NCBI GenBank assembly: GCA_002366565.1
Contig: DFBJ01000009.1
Location: 1-64,000 of the forward strand
Direction of reading: 5' to 3'
Length of the DNA: 64,000 bases
Origin: Bacteriovoracaceae bacterium UBA3083
GTDB taxonomy: Bacteria > Bdellovibrionota > Bacteriovoracia > Bacteriovoracales > Bacteriovoracaceae
Shown here: piece after piece, positions 55,239-63,543 of the stretch
How the letters are laid out: the number at the start of each line of letters is the position of its first letter
Position numbering within the stretch: the stretch's first letter is position 1
Position numbers and translations under genes: made by a program
Notes under the pieces: generated by a model
The model's database searches: none
What the model was told of the DNA's origin: nothing
Seen by the model: only the letters and a program-made list of their open reading frames with translations

Positions 55239-56198
55239 TCAGAGTTTGAGTTTTAATAATTCCAATGCCTCTTTAGTGGTGAATCGAAGAAAGTCTTTCT
55301 TTAGATGCTTTTTTAATTCCGTATTATCGATAACACAACTGAATTTTATGTATTCAATTAGATAGTCTGGGAAATTCCATATTTTTTTTACAACTAGTGC
55401 CATTGGCGTAAGAGTAATGAGAGGAAGCTTTAGCGAAGGAAGTCCAATGATAGACTTTGCTTTTCTTAAACTGACAACTTCATCTGGGGCAACATTATAT
55501 ATTCCTGTAGGGATTTCATCTAATGATCTTGCCAAAATATTGGCCATATCAAATTCGTGAATGAATTGAAACATAGGATTATAGTCAATACCCAGAGGAA
55601 CATACTTTGTTGTAAGATATTGGCTCATTGAATTTCTTATTTGCGGACCAATAATACTACATGGCCTTAGTACAACGGTTTCAATTCGATGTTGATTTTT
55701 CCACATCCAATTTGTAGCAAGTTGATCCATCTCTGTTACATCTCTCAGTTCTGGATGGTTGATACTTGCTTTAAGTGGAGCATCTTCCTTTAGGAAAGTA
55801 GGGTTATCCGAAAGTGCACCATAGACATGATAAGTACTTAGAATAATCATCTTTTTTACATGAAACTTGAGAGCAAGCTCTAGTATTCTACTCGTTCCCA
55901 TTATGTTTAGGTCTAAACGTTGAGCTAGATTAGACTTATTAGAATATGCATGACTCATACGAGCGAGATGATAGACAGCGAAGAATTCATTATCTCTAAA
56001 AAGTTTCTCAAAGTTTCCTCGAGTATATTTAATTTTTAGAAATTGGACATTTTCTCTTTTAAACTCCTCAACTTGAGGCCTTGAATCTACTCCAATAATC
56101 TCATAGTTAGGATTTTCTTTTGAAAGAATACTTGTGAGAATCCTTGCGAGTCCTCCCGCAGCACCTATAATTAATATTTTCTTTTTACTATTTAACAT
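55239..56198 (-). CDS. NAD-dependent epimerase/dehydratase
   Basis: A 319-residue extended short-chain dehydrogenase. The NAD loop GAAGGLARIL is at residues 13-22, an acidic residue follows at the second strand (GVDSRPQ), the catalytic tyrosine lies in STYHVYGAL and the C-terminal half is substrate-binding. The YxxxK motif is not obvious, so its catalysis may be altered. It overlaps the acyltransferase gene by 11 bases. The pairing with an acyltransferase suggests sterol-like or lipid metabolism, but this is speculative. Confidence 0.75.
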   Translation of the reverse strand: MLNSKKKILIIGAAGGLARILTSILSKENPNYEIIGVDSRPQVEEFKRENVQFLKIKYTRGNFEKLFRDNEFFAVYHLARMSHAYSNKSNLAQRLDLNIMGTSRILELALKFHVKKMIILSTYHVYGALSDNPTFLKEDAPLKASINHPELRDVTEMDQLATNWMWKNQHRIETVVLRPCSIIGPQIRNSMSQYLTTKYVPLGIDYNPMFQFIHEFDMANILARSLDEIPTGIYNVAPDEVVSLRKAKSIIGLPSLKLPLITLTPMALVVKKIWNFPDYLIEYIKFSCVIDNTELKKHLKKDFLRFTTKEALELLKLKL

Positions 56199-57036
56199 TT
56201 GCCCAAAACTTCCTTCTTTTTTTCAAGCCTTCATCTGTCATCTTTTGAATAATACTCTCTATTTCAAATATATGATGATCAATATCTTTGTCACTTGAGT
56301 CTGCATTTAGATGATCTGGTGGCGAGTATGGCTCCCCAATATAAATATCAATAGGGGATGGAAGGGGAATATAGTTTGCACTTAGTGGTAGAGCTGGGAG
56401 ACCAAGTTTTTTTGCCATCGTTTTTGCTTGATAAACATAAGGAAACAACTCTTCAGCTCCAACTACTGCAATAGGTAGAATTGGGACTCCTGAGCTAAGT
56501 GCAATCCTGAAAAAGCCTCTCGTAAAGCTTTGAACTTTGTAGAAGTCTTTTGTACTCTTAGAAACCCCTCGCACTCCCTCTGGGAAAACAAGAACAGATT
56601 GATTCCTCTCTAAGAGCTTCTCACAGTTCTGTCTATCTCCAAGTACTGCACCACCTTGTGCAGCCCAAGTCCCTATAAATGGTAGTCCTGTAAAGAAGCG
56701 CTCAACCATTGCTCTTAGAATTCTTGGCCTTTCCATTTCAATAGCAAATGCTGTTGAAATCAACATTCCATCAATTGCAACTTGCCCTGTGTGATTTGAT
56801 GTAATCATGTAGGGCCTATCTTCTACATTTTCTTTTCCAAAAACTCTTACTTTGAAATAATTCTTATAAATAGGCCAAATGTATTCAATACTAGACTTTG
56901 CTCTATGCAGATCAAGACCCCATGGGTCTTCGCTCTCTCCATAAATTGAATAGAGTTTCGAAAATACCTGATCGATTTTCTTCCTGTCTTCTGGGGAAGT
57001 TTTTAAATTTACTGTATCTATTATTTCTTTTAGCAT
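56188..57036 (-). CDS. Lysophospholipid acyltransferase family protein
   Basis: A 282-residue protein with a PlsC-type core. SNHTGQVAIDG holds the catalytic histidine with a wider spacing to the aspartate than usual, typical of the branch related to diacylglycerol acyltransferases. FPEGVRG near residue 151 is the phosphate-binding site. It heads a minus-strand operon with the epimerase and the thioredoxin. No strong ribosome site is visible before the ATG. Confidence 0.82.
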   Translation of the reverse strand: MLKEIIDTVNLKTSPEDRKKIDQVFSKLYSIYGESEDPWGLDLHRAKSSIEYIWPIYKNYFKVRVFGKENVEDRPYMITSNHTGQVAIDGMLISTAFAIEMERPRILRAMVERFFTGLPFIGTWAAQGGAVLGDRQNCEKLLERNQSVLVFPEGVRGVSKSTKDFYKVQSFTRGFFRIALSSGVPILPIAVVGAEELFPYVYQAKTMAKKLGLPALPLSANYIPLPSPIDIYIGEPYSPPDHLNADSSDKDIDHHIFEIESIIQKMTDEGLKKRRKFWANVK

Positions 57037-57178
57037 AGTTCTTTAATTGTAGAGGTTTACATACAGTTTGGGGAAGGGGACAGTCTTTACCATATTTTAA
57101 GAAATGAACCTCTTCTCAAGGACGCTAATAGTGGTATAATCGGTGTAGATTAGCGACTTTTTTAGTCCGGAGGTATAA

Positions 57179-57475
57179 ATGGAAAAACAACCACAATGGA
57201 AGGACCGGTTCAACGAGATCGTTCAGGTTTGCCAAGATGAATTAAAGAAAACAACTGAAATTGGCAAGAAAATGCTTTCAGCTTCTAAAACAAATACTGC
57301 TCTACATGAGTCTTATGAAGAGTTAGGGCATATAACTTTTAAGGCCATTGAATCTGGTGAAATTAGCTTTGATAACGAAAGAGTAAAAGAACTTGTAAAC
57401 TCTATTAAGTCATGTGAGTTTGATTTAGAGAAGATTGAGAGTGATGTAAACGATATTAAGAAAAGTTCTAAATAA
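57179..57475 (+). CDS. Hypothetical small coiled-coil protein
   Basis: I do not recognise this 98-residue protein. It is hydrophilic and almost wholly helical, with heptad-like patterns. GGAGG before the ATG indicates strong translation. It overlaps the end of the convergent small membrane protein gene by 8 bases. Confidence 0.65.
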   Translation: MEKQPQWKDRFNEIVQVCQDELKKTTEIGKKMLSASKTNTALHESYEELGHITFKAIESGEISFDNERVKELVNSIKSCEFDLEKIESDVNDIKKSSK

Positions 57476-57698
57476 CAATAATACTATTAAAGTATCTTAA
57501 AACACACGCAAATACCCCAAGGCATGCACTACTTAGAAAAAGAAGTAGTGCAAATACAAATCGTATTTGAATGTTTCCATAATTAAAAGAAAAGCGATTA
57601 AGAAAATCTGGCCTTGCAAAGAAGACCAGAGTGATATTTAAAATTGCTATATAGTATAGAAATATAGCCGTGAAAGTGATTACTAAGTTTGAATCCAT
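57468..57698 (-). CDS. Hypothetical small two-helix membrane protein
   Basis: A 76-residue product with two hydrophobic segments (about 5-27 and 46-70) joined by a basic, aromatic loop. It starts one base inside the engB stop (TAATG), so it is translationally coupled to engB. No family recognised. Confidence 0.6.
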   Translation of the reverse strand: MDSNLVITFTAIFLYYIAILNITLVFFARPDFLNRFSFNYGNIQIRFVFALLLFLSSACLGVFACVLRYFNSIIVI

Positions 57699-58372
57699 TA
57701 CATTGATTCTAGTAGGTCTCTCTGTCTTAATAAATAGGAGATAATTGCTTCCTCTACTTGAGCTAGTCCATCTTTCTTCTCAGCTGAAGTGAAGTAAATC
57801 TGTCTTACCCATTTAAACTCTTTAGACAAGATTGGCTTTAGCTTATTTAGTGCCGCTCTTTCTTTTTGTTTTTTTAACTTATCTATTTTGTTAAAAAGAA
57901 GAAATGTTTCAAAATTGAAGTTTTTTAAGAATTGGTGAAATTCTTGATCTGACTTTTGATTAGGATGTCTTGCATCTTGAATATTAACCATCAAAGTGTG
58001 AAGTGAGATATCAGCAAAGAACGTAGACATAAGTAGTTCCCAGTTTTTTGACATTTCTTTTGATACTTCAGCATGTCCATAACCTGGTAAATCATAAAAA
58101 TAGAACTCAGGCATATCTTCAATGATTTTTCCGTCTTTCTTTAATTTAAAAGAGAAGATATTAATTTCTCTCGTTCTTCCTGGAGTTTTAGAAACTTTGG
58201 CTATTTTATTCCCAAATAGGGTATTGATGGTACTAGATTTTCCAACATTAGATCTTCCAACAAAACCTAGCCCTATTGCTTGAGGATTCGATTTTAACCA
58301 TTCTTGAAGTTGTTCAGGATTACTCATTCCATATTTAAATGTTGAAGTTTCTCTTGCGATCTCAAATGCCAT
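57698..58372 (-). CDS. engB: Ribosome biogenesis GTPase EngB/YsxC
   Basis: A 224-residue GTPase needed for 50S assembly. Walker A GRSNVGKSSTIN near residue 40, the G2 threonine in SKTPGRTREIN, G3 in DLPGYGHAEV, G4 in FNKIDKL and G5 in TSAEKKDG are all present. A short family-typical N-terminal extension precedes. AAGGA lies before the ATG. Confidence 0.95.
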   Translation of the reverse strand: MAFEIARETSTFKYGMSNPEQLQEWLKSNPQAIGLGFVGRSNVGKSSTINTLFGNKIAKVSKTPGRTREINIFSFKLKKDGKIIEDMPEFYFYDLPGYGHAEVSKEMSKNWELLMSTFFADISLHTLMVNIQDARHPNQKSDQEFHQFLKNFNFETFLLFNKIDKLKKQKERAALNKLKPILSKEFKWVRQIYFTSAEKKDGLAQVEEAIISYLLRQRDLLESM

Positions 58373-58512
58373 GATTTTATTCCTTTCAAGTGGTTTATAA
58401 ATTGAACCAGTCTTGAATCTAAATTATTGAAATGACTTTATATAGTATGGCACAAAATATGAAAATGTCTTGGTTGAAAAAAGTTCTAATAAAGTGAAAA
58501 AAAGGAGTTTAT

Positions 58513-59754
58513 ATGAAGGTTTTTAGTCAGGATTTAGAAGAAAGTTCAAAGTACTACTCAAAAATTACACTAAAACCCTTATATGGGAAGTGTAAAGAGA
58601 TAAAATTGAATCGCACTGAGTACCTGTTTCAGTCAGCTAAAAGTGATTTATTTGAACAAGATAATTACACTTTAAGTCTACCAACTTTAAGTAATGAAAG
58701 CATTGACCTGTCTCTTAAGTGGAAGAATTTAGAAGGAAAGATGTACTACTTTTTAAAGAGTTTAAACGGCAGACCCTTTAGGTTAAACGGAAATATTGTT
58801 TTGAATGCCATTATTTCTAATGGGGATAAGGTTGATATAGCACATAATCGCTTAATCTTTAATGGAGTTGAATCTTTATCTGAGAAAGAATTTGTCTTCT
58901 GTGAGCGAGTTGTTAAATCTAATTTAAATATTCTAATAGAAGGTGAAACTGGTACTGGTAAGTCATACTATGCAAAGAAAATTCATGAAGAGAGTGGAAG
59001 AGTTGGACAATTTATTCATTTAAACCTTTCATCTTTTTCTCATAATTTAATAGAGTCCGAAATCTTTGGTCATATTAAAGGCGCATTTACTGGTGCCACA
59101 CATACTAAAGTAGGAGCTTTAAAAGAAGCTGATTATGGTACTTTATTTTTAGACGAAATTGACTCAATACCTCTTGATATTCAAACAAAGCTTTTACTAT
59201 TTTTAGATTCGAAAAAATTTAGAAGTGTAGGAGATAATAAAGAAACATCTGTTGATGTGAGATTAATTTTTGCCTCAGGTAAGTCTTTAAGAGAGCTCGT
59301 GAACCTTGGTCGCTTTAGAAAGGATATGTATTTTAGAATTTCAAGTGGTGCATATAAAAAATTAAACTCGTTAAGAGATGATCAAGAAAGAACTATGGAA
59401 CTAATTGAATACTATCAAAATAGTAATGACTTTATTCTTTCAAGCAGGTTACTCAAGTTTTATCTGAATTTAGATTGGCCTGGAAATATAAGACAACTCT
59501 TTGGTCACTTAGATAAAAAGAAAATAATGACTAATGGTCGTAAGATGGACTTTGACTCATTAGATGAAGAGCTAGTATTTAATCCTTTTAAAAGTTTAGA
59601 TAGAGAGAGTAATGACTATATTACTTATAAAGAACTCAAGGTTGGATACTTTAATAAAGTGTTCACTCGTGTAAATGGTGACTATAGAACTGCTGCCAAG
59701 AAATTAGATGTCTCTGTTAATACTGTTAAAAATGTACTAGGGAAAGCAGGGTAG
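58513..59754 (+). CDS. Sigma-54 dependent activator with degenerate FHA domain
   Basis: A 413-residue enhancer-binding protein. Residues about 20-120 are FHA-like (LNGNIVLNAIISNGDKVDIA) but lack the phosphothreonine-binding GxxI and SxxH residues. The AAA+ domain has Walker A GETGTGKS, the sigma-54 contact GHIKGAFTGATH, Walker B GTLFLDEID and the arginine-finger region RFRKDMYFRIS. WPGNIRQL precedes a Fis-type HTH (DYRTAAKKLDVSVNTVKNVL). No receiver domain is present. The gene is convergent with the FliL-like gene, 5 bases away. AAAGGAG precedes the ATG. Confidence 0.88.
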   Translation: MKVFSQDLEESSKYYSKITLKPLYGKCKEIKLNRTEYLFQSAKSDLFEQDNYTLSLPTLSNESIDLSLKWKNLEGKMYYFLKSLNGRPFRLNGNIVLNAIISNGDKVDIAHNRLIFNGVESLSEKEFVFCERVVKSNLNILIEGETGTGKSYYAKKIHEESGRVGQFIHLNLSSFSHNLIESEIFGHIKGAFTGATHTKVGALKEADYGTLFLDEIDSIPLDIQTKLLLFLDSKKFRSVGDNKETSVDVRLIFASGKSLRELVNLGRFRKDMYFRISSGAYKKLNSLRDDQERTMELIEYYQNSNDFILSSRLLKFYLNLDWPGNIRQLFGHLDKKKIMTNGRKMDFDSLDEELVFNPFKSLDRESNDYITYKELKVGYFNKVFTRVNGDYRTAAKKLDVSVNTVKNVLGKAG

Positions 59755-59759
59755 GAATC

Positions 59760-60641
59760 CTAGCCTGCTAGAATAGAATTGATATGAACTTCTGTTATTT
59801 CACCCTTAATCTTTAAGTCTTTTATAAGTTGATTAAGTTCAGTTCTTATCTTCTCTTTTATTATTTCTTTACCCTCAGCCTCAAGAGGGAACTCTGGAAT
59901 TAGAGGTTGAATGGTAGAGTTAAGTCTATCTTTGATTAGGTGTCTATTACTTATAAAAAAGCTTTTTATATATTTATTTGAACTGATAAACGTGAGATCT
60001 AAACTTAATGTTCTAAGATTTGTAGCGCTTCCAATGTATACGGGCATAACCATATTATTGATACTGAACCTCTTCTCATCTAGTTTGTAATAACCTTTTC
60101 TTTTACTCACCTCTGTTGCATTATCAACTTGTGAAGCAGGTTCTCTCGCGCCAGCACTACTTGCTTTCTCCGAAATTTTTTGACTCTGAGTATAGATTGT
60201 AATTGAAGATAGAGTTGCTGCTGTTAGTGCGAATGTTGAACCTATAATGAACTTAGGACTGAGATTTAAAAACCAGGCTTTAAACTTTAAAAAGACAGGT
60301 GTGAATAGAAGAAAAAAGCTCAGTATTAATTTTCCATACTCTACTTTTTTATAATCAACTTCTTTAGCTTTAATGATGACTTCAATACTTTTATTTTGTA
60401 TTTGATTTGCGGCCTTGAGTGTTTTATTTTTTGCATCTATGGCCTTTGTTATTGCCTTAGTGCTGTGAAGATCTAAGGACTTCTTAGCATTGTCCTTCGT
60501 CTTTTCATACTTCGTTTGACCTGAACCAATAGTTTTCTTTATCTTGTTTGGAGTAGACTTTGATATAGCTCTGCCTAAGATAGAATATATCCTTTCAATA
60601 ATAGAATTTAAAAATGCTTCAATCTTGATCCAAAATTTCAA
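59760..60641 (-). CDS. FliL-like membrane protein with coiled-coil N terminus
   Basis: A 293-residue product with TTG start after AGGAGG. Residues 1-100 are lysine-rich and helical. Two hydrophobic segments lie near 104-120 and 130-150. The C-terminal 100 residues resemble the periplasmic FliL/stomatin-like domain: LDLTFISSNKYIKSFF, RDRL-like helix and EGKEIIKEKIRTELNQLIK. FliL supports the flagellar motor stator. No other flagellar genes are nearby, so this is an orphan or has a different motor partner. The assignment is at motif level. Confidence 0.5.
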   Translation of the reverse strand: MKFWIKIEAFLNSIIERIYSILGRAISKSTPNKIKKTIGSGQTKYEKTKDNAKKSLDLHSTKAITKAIDAKNKTLKAANQIQNKSIEVIIKAKEVDYKKVEYGKLILSFFLLFTPVFLKFKAWFLNLSPKFIIGSTFALTAATLSSITIYTQSQKISEKASSAGAREPASQVDNATEVSKRKGYYKLDEKRFSINNMVMPVYIGSATNLRTLSLDLTFISSNKYIKSFFISNRHLIKDRLNSTIQPLIPEFPLEAEGKEIIKEKIRTELNQLIKDLKIKGEITEVHINSILAG

Positions 60642-60851
60642 AGAAGCCTCCTTCTAAACTTATCGGTTAAACTTCTAATACTTTTAGCGTGTTTCTTTAA
60701 TAATATAGGTGATTTATTTACTCTGTTATTGATAGAAATTTCCTTATTATAATTTTCATTTAGAAATTCTTACTAGATCCACTTAATTTCCGAAGAGTAG
60801 GGTGTATTCAAGGTTAGGAATACTTATTTAACTCTAAATGTGGATCAAATT

Positions 60852-61502
60852 ATGAGAATTATGAAACCAATAGTTGCTATTGCATTCGTTCTGAATTTAA
60901 CGGGTTGTGCTGAGTTACTTACAGGCAGGACTTTTATAGATGAAATGGATAAGGAAACTGATTCGTTCTGGGTTCCTGGTGAAGACTTTCAGAAGACTGC
61001 TGGAGATACTGGAAAGGCGTATAGAACACGTCAAGAAATAATGGATAGAACACCTTTAGATGGGCTTACCCGAGAAGAAATTCAAGAGAAGACTCTTCTT
61101 AGAAAAGAGATTGTTAGAAAAGTAAATGCACTCTCTGATGAGGAGTATAATCGTTATGTGAGTGTTAGGAATTCACTAACTACCGATCCCGAAAAGGCTT
61201 ACTACTTAAACCTTCCAAGCTATGAGAGAAATGAATATATTCGCACAAAGTTCTTTAGTGCCTATCAAAAAGATAGCAGATCTCCTGCAAGTAAGGATTT
61301 TGGCTATATGAGAGCAGCCAATACGAAAGTTGATATGGGCATGAGAAAGTCTGATATTATGAAAATATGGGGAAAACCTATGCAGGTTGATATTGCAGGG
61401 GACCCAAGGTATCAAAACGAGCGCTGGTCATTCTACGATGGGAGTAAAGTTAGGCAAATTTACTTCGAAAATGGGATCGTAAGTGGCTGGATTCTCGAAT
61501 AA
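60852..61502 (+). CDS. SmpA/OmlA-like lipoprotein
   Basis: A roughly 216-residue lipoprotein with lipobox NLTGC near residue 19. The C-terminal 60 residues match the SmpA/OmlA-type fold found in BamE: GMRKSDIMKIWGKPMQVDI and the aromatic strand that follows. The middle is helical and charged. In-frame starts exist at 60840 (GTG), 60852 and 60861; I prefer 60852 for signal-peptide length, and all ribosome sites are weak. It may be an envelope-assembly protein, but the sequence is longer than BamE. Confidence 0.7.
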   Translation: MRIMKPIVAIAFVLNLTGCAELLTGRTFIDEMDKETDSFWVPGEDFQKTAGDTGKAYRTRQEIMDRTPLDGLTREEIQEKTLLRKEIVRKVNALSDEEYNRYVSVRNSLTTDPEKAYYLNLPSYERNEYIRTKFFSAYQKDSRSPASKDFGYMRAANTKVDMGMRKSDIMKIWGKPMQVDIAGDPRYQNERWSFYDGSKVRQIYFENGIVSGWILE

Positions 61503-61542
61503 TAAAAGATGATTATAAGGAATGCGCAACGCGTTCTAACTT

Positions 61543-61568
61543 AAAGAGGCTTTAGGCCTCTTTTTTTT
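61543..61568 (+). terminator. Intrinsic terminator after the SmpA-like gene
   Basis: AAAGAGGC/GCCTCTTT stem with a TTTAG loop, followed by a long T run to 61568. Confidence 0.85.
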
Positions 61569-61677
61569 GCTCTATACTTTCCAAATGCCATGATTTTTCC
61601 TAAGATTGGGATCCAAAAATAGCGGTTAAACACCTATGAATACATAGAAATATTCACGCAATTTACTGAGGTAGCAT

Positions 61678-62658
61678 ATGAGTGATTTACTTAATAATTA
61701 CACATTAGAATTTGAAAAACCTGTAAGAGATTTAGAAAACCAAATTAAAGAACTTCAGGGAGCATCACTTCGTCCAGAAATAGATATCAGTAAAGAGATT
61801 AACGCTCTTCAAACGAAGGTGAGTACTCTTATCAAAGATATTTATGCAAACTTAAGTCCTTGGGAGAGAGTTCAGCTTTCTAGACACCCAAACCGTCCTC
61901 ACGCAATTGATTATATCAGTGAAATGGTAGAAGACTTTAAAGAACTTTCTGGTGATAGACACTTTGCTAATGACCCAGCTGTTATAACTGGCTTTGGTAA
62001 AATTGATGGAAAGAAAGTTGCAATTATTGCAATTGAAAAAGGTAGAAAAACAAAAGAGAAAGTTCACCATAACTTTGGAATGCCAAGACCTGAAGGTTAT
62101 AGAAAGGCACTCCGTATTATGGAAACAGCAGGACGTTTTGGAATTCCTATTGTGACTTTTATTGATACTCCTGGTGCATACCCAGGTATTGGTGCTGAAG
62201 AAAGAGGCCAGGCTAGTGCCATCGCTGAAAATCTAGCAGCAATGTTTGATATTAAGGCACCAATTATCTCTGTGGTTATTGGAGAAGGTGGATCTGGTGG
62301 AGCTTTAGGTATTGCTATTGCTGATAAGGTTATGATGATGGAGTACTCAATCTACTCTGTAATTTCACCTGAGTCTTGTGCTTCAATTCTTTGGGCCGAT
62401 CCTAAGAAAGCTGAAGATGCTGCAAACTCACTTAAGCTTGTACCGTCAAAAGCACTTGAGCTAGAAGTTGTAGATTCAATTATTGAAGAGCCAATCGGTG
62501 GAGCTCATAAGAATAAAGCAGCAGCTTTTGAAACAGTTAAAAAGTCTATTTCTAAAGAACTCAAAACGCTTTCAAAAGTTAGTACTGATAAGCTTTTAGA
62601 GCAGAGATTCGAAAAATTTAGAAAAATGGGTAATCAAACAATTACTCAAGTTCAGTAA
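61678..62658 (+). CDS. accA: Acetyl-CoA carboxylase carboxyltransferase subunit alpha
   Basis: Part of the first step of fatty acid synthesis, pairing with AccD, which is not in the window. The 326-residue length is normal. It has the family sequence SPWERVQLSRHPNRPH, NFGMPRPEGYRKALR, FIDTPGAYPG, GEGGSGGALGI and SVISPESCASILW, the last covering the active-site loop. GAGGT precedes the ATG. The yicC and gmk genes follow closely. Confidence 0.96.
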   Translation: MSDLLNNYTLEFEKPVRDLENQIKELQGASLRPEIDISKEINALQTKVSTLIKDIYANLSPWERVQLSRHPNRPHAIDYISEMVEDFKELSGDRHFANDPAVITGFGKIDGKKVAIIAIEKGRKTKEKVHHNFGMPRPEGYRKALRIMETAGRFGIPIVTFIDTPGAYPGIGAEERGQASAIAENLAAMFDIKAPIISVVIGEGGSGGALGIAIADKVMMMEYSIYSVISPESCASILWADPKKAEDAANSLKLVPSKALELEVVDSIIEEPIGGAHKNKAAAFETVKKSISKELKTLSKVSTDKLLEQRFEKFRKMGNQTITQVQ

Positions 62659-62668
62659 GGAGTTTAGT

Positions 62669-63541
62669 GTGGCCATTCAATCAATGACAGGATTTGGTAA
62701 GGGTGAAGCTAGTGGTGATGACTGGGTTATTACTGCTGAGATTAAAAGTGTAAATCATCGCTTTAAAGACCTGCGTTTTAAAATGTCCTCACTTTTTGCA
62801 CCTATTGAAATAGATTTAAAAAGTAAATTATCTGAAGTCTTTAAGCGCGGAAGCTTTGATATATATATCAATTACAAAAAAGCTGAAGGAAGAACTAAGT
62901 TTGATGATATTGATGAAGAGAAGGTTAAGTACTTTCTTGGCAAAATCTCAAAGATGGTTAAAGATCAGGGATTAGACCTGTCAATTTCTCCAAGTGAGTT
63001 TCTTAGACAAGATTTTTATAAAGATCTTGATGATACTAGTGAAGAGAGTTTCGAGCTTGCAAAAACTGCTTTTTCAAACGCATTAGTTTCTTTAAAAGAG
63101 TCTAGATTATCTGAAGGCGAGAAGATGCTTAAGGTGATTAAGTCTCATAAGGAACAATTTGAGAAGCATTACTCTGTAATCACAGGTCTTGCTGACTCAT
63201 TCCAGGGAAGTGTTGAGGAAAGGCTTAGAAAGAGATTTCAAGACTTCTCAGAAGATTTAAATGTAGACGAGCCAAGGTTTTTACAAGAAATCGTTTATTA
63301 TTTAGAAAAAATGGACGTTCACGAAGAAATTAATAGGATTGCAGCTCATTTAGAGAAGTTTGAGTCAATATTAGTTAGTGGAGGAGAAATCGGCAGACAG
63401 TTAGATTTTTTAATTCAAGAGCTAAATAGGGAAACAAATACCATAGGGTCAAAATCTTCGCTAAAGGAAATCTCCGATAATGTCGTTCAGATGAAAGTAC
63501 AATTAGAAAAAATTAGAGAACAGGGCTTAAATCTAGAGTAA
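62669..63541 (+). CDS. yicC: YicC/YloC family endoribonuclease
   Basis: A 290-residue protein with the N-terminal SMTGFGKGE and the C-terminal LDFLIQELNRETNTIGSKS, both diagnostic. Escherichia YicC cleaves small RNA RyhB and is linked to RNA decay. The start is GTG after AAGGAG. Gene order yicC-gmk is widely conserved; the gmk ATG lies 2 bases after its stop. Confidence 0.94.
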   Translation: MAIQSMTGFGKGEASGDDWVITAEIKSVNHRFKDLRFKMSSLFAPIEIDLKSKLSEVFKRGSFDIYINYKKAEGRTKFDDIDEEKVKYFLGKISKMVKDQGLDLSISPSEFLRQDFYKDLDDTSEESFELAKTAFSNALVSLKESRLSEGEKMLKVIKSHKEQFEKHYSVITGLADSFQGSVEERLRKRFQDFSEDLNVDEPRFLQEIVYYLEKMDVHEEINRIAAHLEKFESILVSGGEIGRQLDFLIQELNRETNTIGSKSSLKEISDNVVQMKVQLEKIREQGLNLE

Positions 63542-63543
63542 GT

